A stretch of 64,000 nt of DNA from Guyanagaster necrorhizus (Eukaryota > Basidiomycota > Agaricomycetes > Agaricales > Physalacriaceae): positions 448,928 to 512,927 of the forward strand of contig NW_025064882.1 of assembly GCF_019112545.1 (NCBI RefSeq), in the 5' to 3' direction. Position 1 is the stretch's first letter. Each line of letters opens with the position of its first letter. The position numbers and the translations under genes are program-made. Below, piece after piece: positions 56,716 to 64,000 of the stretch. Below the pieces are notes generated by a model. The model made no database searches. It was given only the letters and a program-made list of their open reading frames with translations, and was not told the origin of the DNA.

Positions 56716-59700
56716 ATGGACGGAGACAACTTGACCCCCATTTCGCGCCCTACGATTGTCTCCGTGAAAGTAGACTCAACAGTCAAGGAATGCAACTCCG
56801 ATGGATTTAGCGTGAGTTCTTCTCATACCTTAAGTACAATGGACCTGACATTGTCTGCTTCCAGTTTCCGACATTTCGTCAGCTCAGAAAGCTGGATCGT
56901 GTCGTTCTGTGTGCAGAAAACCTCAATGTTGGATCACCGTTTGCGTACCGTCTTCTTGCAATCGCCAACACGAAGGGCTGGTTTGCAGCCGCCACAAATA
57001 CTGGTGCGTGTCGACGCGACAATTGAACATGAAACTCTTTTCACGCCACGTATGCAGGTCTCATCCTATCGCCACTGAATGAACTCCAAAAAACTCTTGA
57101 ATCCGATGATGCTCAGCCGCTCTTCAAGGCCCAAAAGACCATAGGCCTTCCAGCGCAACCTATAATTCTCGCCTTTGCCTGTAATGAAACTCGATTTCTT
57201 GTTGGCCTGGCTCAGGGAGAGGTCCTTCTCTATGATGTTGACAAACTTTGCTCTCCCGGATCTGATGACGCTCCATTACACGCACTTCGCACCTCCAACA
57301 GCCCTGCGCGTCAAATCGTTCCTAATCCTAGCAGTGATCCTGCCTTAGCTGATTATATAGCCATCGTGCGTTTTGACGGAATAGTGGAAGTTGTCAACAT
57401 GCAGTTTCAGTCTCAAGGCGGGTGGACAGCAAGAGAACATGATGCTCTGCCGGTAGCAGGTATGGTGAAAGTTGTTGTAGTCTCCTTTCATCCTAATGAT
57501 ATTTCAGCGTCCTGGTCTCCAAAGGGCAAACAACTTGCAATTGGCTTGCGACTTGGAGATATCTTAACCTACACCCTGAACGAAAAGGCGACGCCTCAAA
57601 AGTATATTCCACATACCGCCCAGAAATCTACTTTGGTTTCACTAAATTGGCTCCCGGGCGGATTTACATTTCGCACAAGCTATGCTCCATCTAATCCAGA
57701 AGCGGACGTTTCTACGCAACATGTTGTACATTTGGATACACGCCAGTCTACAGTGACGATAACGGACCTCACACATCCCTTTCGTCTGTCTGAGCGACTT
57801 AACCAAGTTGCTCACGTCGTCGTGCTTCCTAAATGGGATGATGAAAACGTCAATGTTGAGAGCACAAAGGGCCTTTTGGTAGTCGGGGACATGTCCTCAA
57901 CTGATTTCGAAATTTTCGGGCACAACGGTAATACCTGGTATTGTTATTACCAGGATAATCCCCTCTCCATTCCTCTTAACAAAGAACAGGCGGATACTGT
58001 CTTGCTGTCCCTTGACGTCGACCTGGTGAACGAAACGGGAAATCCTATCATGTATGCCTATCTCAACGATGGGACAATACAGGGTTGGTATATGGAACAA
58101 TCGAAGCTTTATGCTGGGATGGTTGCTGGAACCGCTGCTGTCCCACAGTCATCCGGTCAACTAGTATCCTCTCAGCAGAGTTCGGTATTTAGCACCCAAA
58201 CACAACAACAGCCGGCTTTTGGACAATCTTCTTTTGGGCAGTCCACTTCGTCGCCATCTTCAGCATTCGGCCAAGCATCCTCAGCCTTTGTACAGCCGTC
58301 ATCTTCCTCGTCAGTCTTCGGTCAGTCGTCATTTGGACAATCTTCAGCTTTCGGGCAAGCTTCATCAGCATTTGGCTCCTCTGCCTTCCCTAGTTCTTCC
58401 ACTTCTGCTTTTGGTCAGTCATGTTATGGAGCGTCAAGCTTTGGAGCGTTTGGCTCTGGCACAGGTTTTGGGACATCAACTGGCACTGTGGCCAACCCGC
58501 CCAGCCAAGAAGTCTCCATGGCGGATACTGCGCCGTCGTTCGGCGGTCTGTCGCTGGGGGGCAACGATGATTCGAGGTCTAAATCTGCATCTGGCGGAGG
58601 GATGTTCGGCTCTCCAGCACCGCTGCCTCTACCACCGGATCACCCCGTTAATAGACCATCTTCTACCACTAGCTCAGACTCTTCTGGTTCAACGATAAAA
58701 CCAGCCACAGGGTTCGGTGCTTTTGGAGGCGGCGGCGCACTTGGTGAAAATTCTCCCTTTGCCAAGGCAAGCTTGACCCCATCCACGTCCCCTTTCACGA
58801 CTGCATTTGGTAGCAAACCCGCCGAATCTCCCAAGTCGACTTTCGGACAAATAGCCTTTGCGAAACCTGCAGGAAGTGACGCGCCGAAATCTGCGTTTGG
58901 GCAGCCTGCATTCGGACAGCCTACGTTCGGACAGTCCGGCTTTCAGAGGCCTATGGCGCCTCCAACGTCTGTCGCACCAACAAAAATAAGTGGCGGCTTC
59001 GGTGCTTTTGCGTCCGAACCTTCCTCATTTGGTGCTGTGTCGGGGACGTCGATGACAAGTACGTCCTCGACGAAGGCTGCAGGAAGCTTTGGCGGGTTTG
59101 CCTCGGGAGGACCCTCTGCCTTTGGTAATACATCGTCGTTAAGAAGCACAGCCACAGAACCGCCAAAGAGCGTAGAGGATGCCAATGAGACGCCTAAAGC
59201 TCCTGCGGTTGTTGGCTCCGGTAGTAATGCGTCCTCCACCCCGTCGCCTTTCGGAACACCGAGCAAGCCCTCACCGTTCGGAGGAAGTCCATTTGCGTCA
59301 GGCAGCTCACCCTTTGGCCCTCAGCAGTCTCCAGCGTCCATAGCGTCTCCACCGAACAGTCCACCGTCTGCATCATCTTCTACACTGTCACCTTTTGCCT
59401 CCGCCTCTCAGCCAGCACCAATCACCGGGGCATTCACGAACCTGAAGTCATCCGCATTCCAGCCAGCTGCGGGGTTCGGCGCGTTTGGGGCTTCCAGTCA
59501 GGACACTTCCTCTCCATTTTTTAAAGCAGCCGCAAATCAGGCACCGACTGTATCGGCCTTTTCAAATCTTCAAACTACTCCCACCGAGCCGCCCACCACC
59601 AGCTCTACTCCGAGCTTTGGTTCCCCTTCAGCTTTAGGTACTCAGAAGCCTGCGTTCGCGCCGCTGTTAGGCACCAGTTCGCCCACCTTCGGCTCGCCTT

Positions 59701-62462
59701 CTGCACTTGGGGTGGCAAAGTCAGCCTTCCCGCCTTTATCTTCGTCTCCTTCAGCATCTCCTACTCCTGCTAAGCCTATCGCCGGTGGGTTTGGTGTCTA
59801 CGCAAAGTCGGCGTCACCGTTTGGCAAGATTCCGACGCCCCAGTCATCATTTTCTGATACGTTGAAGGATAAACATCCTGAGTCTAACGAACCGGACAAG
59901 ACTTCACCGACGCCTTCTACACAAGTCAAGGAGGAAGTTTCCTCAACAGCCGAGTCAGAGACGAAGAAGGAATCTGATGTTTCCCAAACGCCTACACCTG
60001 CAGCATCTGTCCCTGCCTCTTCTTCTCCACCTTCCACTGCAGAGAATTCACTTAAAGTTAAAGATAAAGAACCGGCCAAGGAAATAGACAAAGAACAAGC
60101 TGAGTCTTTTTCAACGTCGTCAGAATCCAAAGCGCTGTCAAAGGACGTTTCATCATCCTCAATGGCCAGCTCCTATGTCGATGTCTCGCAGGAAGACACA
60201 GTTGAGAATGGAGATATTTCCGATGATGCTTACCGAGACGGAGCAGAAGATGATGATGACGACACAGAGTCGTTCCTCTCGGAAAGTATCAGTTCTACTG
60301 CAGGAGAAGACGATGATGAAGATTATGTACCCTCAGATGAGGAGGCTGAAGAGGAGCGTTCGCCTACGCCATCCCGAGTACCTCTTCCACTGTCACGCTC
60401 TCAGTCAAGCACTCCTCAGCCCGAATCAGAAGTACCGCCGACAGCATCGCTGTCGATGGAGACTAGCCTCGCGGCTATTAAAGAGGAGAGTACTACTTCG
60501 CCAGGCTCTCCTGAAAAGCGGCCGTCCACCGTGCCCCCGCCCACACCTGCAGCAGCATTGAGCTTAAGAAGGCCAAATACACGTCCTGCACGCAGTTCTC
60601 CACTCGCAAACGCTGTTGTAGGAGGCGATGAAGAGGAAGAAGAGAAGAAGGAAACTCCTAAAGCCGTTGTACCAAAGCCTCGTCCTGCTTCGCCCAAAGT
60701 ACCCTTTGGTACACTACCATTGAAGCCATCTATAGAGGAAACCGCAACCCTTAGCAAGGACATGCGACCAAAGACCCCGCCGTTACTGTCCACAATCGGA
60801 GGTACTAGCGGGGGCCTGTTCGGTAACAAGTCAGCGCCTGTAGCAAAATCGTCATCTTTGGGTTCGACACCGGCTGAACCGTCTCCATTCGTACCGCCTT
60901 TCCCTCCTCCCTCTGGTGTGATGACAAAACCGTCTATGCAACTGCCACCACTTCCAGGTGGAAGTCTCTTCAGTAAACTACCTGCGCCTGGACCTACATC
61001 TACCCCACCGGCAACACCCTTCTCGTCTCCTCCTGCGAATATGTTTACTAAGTCACTTGCACAACCCGCGCAACCTACTCCCCCCTTCCAGGAAGGAATG
61101 CAGCAAGAGTGTGCACATTTATGCAGAACCATGGAGGAGGAACTGGGAAATGTCTGTCATTCTCCCATTATCTGCAACAATTTAATTGACTTTTTCTTAT
61201 CAGCTCCAACAGCTCGCAAAAAAAGCTTCCTGTGAAAGTAAGGTGCTGAATCAGAAGACCGGTGGATCCCGTTTGAAAGCAGACCTGGGAAATCCAACCC
61301 GTTGGTATCCCGCGGATGCACTGAAGTACCGCGAGACACTTCTTAGCTATACAGATGACTTGGAGCTTCTGAAGGAAGGTCGAGAGGAAGCCAAAAAAGT
61401 TTTGAGAGAACTAGGCAGCGGGGTTGTCAAGGGTCAGTGTATTATTGTCTGTGAGTCGTTCCGATATATTTACCACCACTGTAGCAAACACGAGAAAAGA
61501 AGAGATTGAGCGATTTAATCGTGCAAAAGAAGATGACAGTTTTGCGAGAATGCTGAGGAGCCGCACTTTGGGTCCAGAGCATCTAGAGACTCGGGCACGT
61601 CTGAGAGGGGAGTTGATGAGAAGAAAAACGGAGGTATCGAAGTTGGAAGATGTACTGAAAGAATACAAGAAGAAAGTAGCCTCTATGAAGAGCTGTAAGG
61701 GCGTCTTTAGGTGAGTTCATTTCTGGCTGATCTTCGCATTCGAACCGAGCATTTCTTGTTCATAGGGCTCCGTCACTTGACACAGTCAATAGGACGTATC
61801 GAAACATCGATATCGCAATTCAACAAGAAAGAGATGCTATTGATGGTCTGGCACAGAGATTATCAAAAATTGACCTAAACACTATGCGGTCGCCTTCTCC
61901 ACAGAGAGATGCGCGCCTCCCTAAACCCCCTTCGCGTCCCCATGCCATAGTACCGCATGCGGCGGTGACGACTGCCGCTGCCCTGAATGCCGAACGATCT
62001 GCCCAGAAGCTGAAGCATGTACTACTTGGCTTGCGTAAAGAACCGTTATTAAATCAGCCCAAAGCTAATGTTCCGACTCCTCCGGTCGCATTTTTATCAG
62101 CGTCCCAAGCTAGCGGGTCGGCAAAGGATGTTGTGGTTTTCAACACTCCTATTAAGATTGAAGGACCATTATTTGGGAAGAGTGGTAGTATCGATAGCAA
62201 CTCATTTGGGACGGGTTTTGAATTCCCTGATGACGATAACAGCTTCCATCTAAGCACGCCCGTGCCTACTGGCCGACGTGGAGCAGGAGGAGGAAAGAAA
62301 CATGGAGGCGGATTTTTCAAAAAGAGTCCCAGCGCAGCTGCGACACCGCCAAAAGTACCGAGCTTTGACTGGGGACCGTTACCTGCTTTTGACTATGGTA
62401 AGTCTGCTGGTAGTGGTGGATCACCTTTGGTTATGGGAATCAGTGGAGGGCCTCAGAAGTAG
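56716..62462 (+). CDS. NUP159: FG-nucleoporin Nup159/Nup214
   Basis: Cytoplasmic-face nucleoporin that anchors the DEAD-box protein Dbp5 for mRNA export. The N-terminal beta-propeller follows MDGDNLTPISRPTIVSVKVD, with FPTFRQLRKLDRVVLCAENL, NTKGWFAAATNTG, LILAFACNETRFLVGLAQGE-like sequence, ADYIAIVRFDGIVEVVNMQF, ASWSPKGKQLAIGLRLGDIL and TQHVVHLDTRQSTVTITDL. A long FG region follows (about 58,190-59,830), dominated by FGQ and FGxF/PSxFG repeats. Next comes an acidic Ser/Glu stretch (about 60,190-60,360) and Pro/Ser-rich linkers. The C-terminal helical part (LQQLAKKASCESKVLNQKTG, ADALKYRETLLSYTDDLELL, LETRARLRGELMRRKTEVSK) is the coiled coil that binds Nup82. It ends SGGPQK at 62462. Inner introns are few. 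Confidence 0.95.
58190..59830 (+). repeat. FG-repeat region of Nup159
   Basis: Dozens of Phe-Gly units separated by Ser/Thr/Ala/Pro-rich spacers (SSFGQSS, PAFGQPTFGQSGFQ, GFGAFG). This disordered region binds transport receptors in known Nup159/Nup214 proteins. Confidence 0.9.
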
Positions 62463-62962
62463 CTACTTAATAACAACATATTGACAGTCTATTGTTGTCG
62501 CTTTGAATTTTGTATATACCTCTGTATCACCACCGACTATTGAACAACAAAGCGGCTTGCTTCGTCCTTAAACATAAGTTGAACATAAGTAAACATTGAT
62601 GCTAGCGCAATTCAGTTAATTGTAGCTGAATAGTCGCCCACACCTTCCCAGACTCTGTGTGTGTGAGAGAGAGAGAGAAAGAGTGATTAGTAATATATAA
62701 AAGAACACAAAATGTGAATAGCTTGCAAACGATATCGAGACAAAACAACCTAGACGTACTTTCCGAGATCGTTTTGATTATTTTTCAGCCGTAGTGGAGA
62801 CTAGTAATCAGTGACGCCCATGTGGACAAAAGGTGGAAGTATAAAATGCAAATGCTGGTAGCATTATATAGTTCGCTATGTCTAATGAAAATGACTGGCA
62901 GGATCGCGAAAATGTCGGTATAAATCGATGACGAGATGAAAGAAGATGCAGTAGCTTAAGTG
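62463..62962. other. Intergenic region between convergent genes
   Basis: About 500 bp with the 3' ends of NUP159 and MAK16; contains the dinucleotide microsatellite listed separately. Confidence 0.5.
62656..62680 (+). repeat. Compound (TG)n(AG)n microsatellite
   Basis: About 25 bp of alternating TG followed by AG between the 3' ends of two convergent genes. Confidence 0.8.
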
Positions 62963-64000
62963 TCACCAATTTGCCGTAGAGAATGGAACACTTTCGACCT
63001 CCTGCTCATATTCGACTTCCACACGTGGACCCTCTATAAAGGCAGTTAGTATGTACCCGTTAAAGGCTACGTGGCACTTACTTCTGGTCTTTTTCTCTGG
63101 TCGCTTACGCGTAGGTTTCGACGAGGATGGAGGCGGCACTTTCCGTTTCCCGAGAGACGTCTTGGGCTCGACATTTTCTCTTGACTCGCTAGCGGAATCG
63201 TCGTCGTCATCGTCGTTTTGTTCTTCGGAATCGGAATCGTCATCCTACATTGCAATTAATGGGACCCGAGTACCGCAACGTAAATGAATACTCACAGCAG
63301 CTTCCTCTAGATCACTCAGACCATCATCATCTTCATCCCCGCTGATATCACTGACAAACTCTCGGTCACCCCAATCATCATCCATTTCTTCCTCAAGGTC
63401 TTCCTCGTCTTCTTCATCCGTTTCATCTGCTAGCATCTCCAGCGCATTTTCGGCGTCTTTCGAGCTCTCTCCATTCTTTTCTCGGTCAAGGATGGCCTGC
63501 CATACCGTCTCGTTGACGTTAAGTGGTGCATCACCGTATGCTTTTGATTTCAGACGTTCAATAAGTTCTTTTTCAATTGACCGTTCCAGATGAGCCGCAG
63601 AAAGCGCCTTCCTTTCTCGAACAGCTTCTCGACGATCCAATTTTTTCTTTACACCGATGAGCTTAGGCCTGGAAAACCTGTGAGTCGAGAAATACATGTT
63701 TATTGGTTGGAATAACATACTGTTGGCGTAGCTGCAGTCGGCGCATTTTGATGAGATACTGCGTGATTTTTGTTACACGCTGCTTGCATTTGTGAATGAC
63801 GAAATTTGGCCAATACATCAGCTCACTGTCGATCTAAGAAGAATTAGAGAATGCGAAGAGGTCCAGAAAGTCCACACCTGCTCAAGAGCCTTGGTGTAGT
63901 TATTCGACAACTTGACTTTCTCCCACATACGTGCCGGCGAGTGTGCACGCTCGATGGTCTTCATGTACAGATATAGAACACCTGGACGCGAATCGTAAGA
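62963..64000 (-). CDS. MAK16: MAK16, ribosome biogenesis factor (5' part beyond window)
   Basis: Nuclear/nucleolar factor of 60S (25S rRNA) maturation. The C-terminal two thirds are visible. Near the right edge come [20 protein letters not shown] and [20 protein letters not shown] followed by [15 protein letters not shown], which match the Mak16 core nearly word for word. After an intron come [20 protein letters not shown] and the helical [20 protein letters not shown], then [20 protein letters not shown], and a long Asp/Glu-rich stretch ([20 protein letters not shown]) typical of the family's acidic tail. A basic stretch [20 protein letters not shown] follows, ending [10 protein letters not shown] at 62963. 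The N-terminal zinc-binding part lies outside the window. Confidence 0.94.

Noticed and set aside
60416..61132. 238-codon antisense frame over NUP159
   Set aside because: Gly/Ser-rich shadow of the Pro/Ser-rich NUP159 region; no independent motif or splice signals.

Overview
This window looks like nuclear DNA of a mushroom-forming basidiomycete (Agaricomycetes). The grounds are dense protein genes on both strands, many short introns of about 45-60 nt with GT...AG ends, and fungal family members such as PHO84, MDM35, DFG10, LYRM5/ETFRF1, NUP159 and a Rsr1/Rap-type Ras. There are also basidiomycete-style proteins (a histidine kinase with a second kinase core after its receiver, and a TMEM135-like protein). 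I saw no rRNA, tRNA, CRISPR array, plasmid or phage feature.

Layout, left to right. 1-17 kb is a housekeeping block: a Rsr1/Rap-like GTPase (cut by the left edge), a cyclophilin, eIF4B, mitochondrial citrate synthase, the tRNA m7G methyltransferase TRM8, the exosome subunit RRP41, nicotinate phosphoribosyltransferase, a DHHC palmitoyltransferase and a Lsb1/Pin3-like SH3 protein. A retrotransposon relic lies near 15.7-16.0 kb. 17-28 kb is the accessory, damaged part. It holds an unrecognised protein with many SUMO-consensus motifs, about 3 kb of gene-like but unidentifiable spliced sequence, and a large hybrid histidine kinase that has been broken by an inversion and carries stop codons and frameshifts.

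28-50 kb returns to intact genes: TMEM135-like protein, alkaline ceramidase, a DUF1295 reductase-fold membrane protein, SDE2, a C2H2 zinc-finger factor, a hypothetical protein, a GH18 chitinase with CBM5, a small multi-pass membrane protein, a PHO84-type phosphate transporter, a LYRM5/ETFRF1-like LYR protein and a C3HC (ZC3HC1/Rsm1) protein. 51-53 kb holds a decayed ABCC transporter. 53-64 kb carries DFG10/SRD5A3, an intronless ADP-ribosylglycohydrolase, MDM35, the nucleoporin NUP159 and MAK16 (cut by the right edge).

There are no operons. Several neighbours are head-to-head across short shared promoters (citrate synthase/TRM8, RRP41/NPT1, ceramidase/DUF1295, MDM35/NUP159, PHO84/LYR protein). 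Exon structures were worked out by eye from conserved protein motifs and splice signals, so inner boundaries of poorly conserved exons are approximate. The most interesting observations are the inverted and decayed histidine kinase, the SUMO-motif-rich protein, an unidentified spliced locus at 19.5-22.5 kb, probable GC-AG introns, and a chitinase with a dibasic site just before its catalytic domain. I did not find a clearly new biological system.
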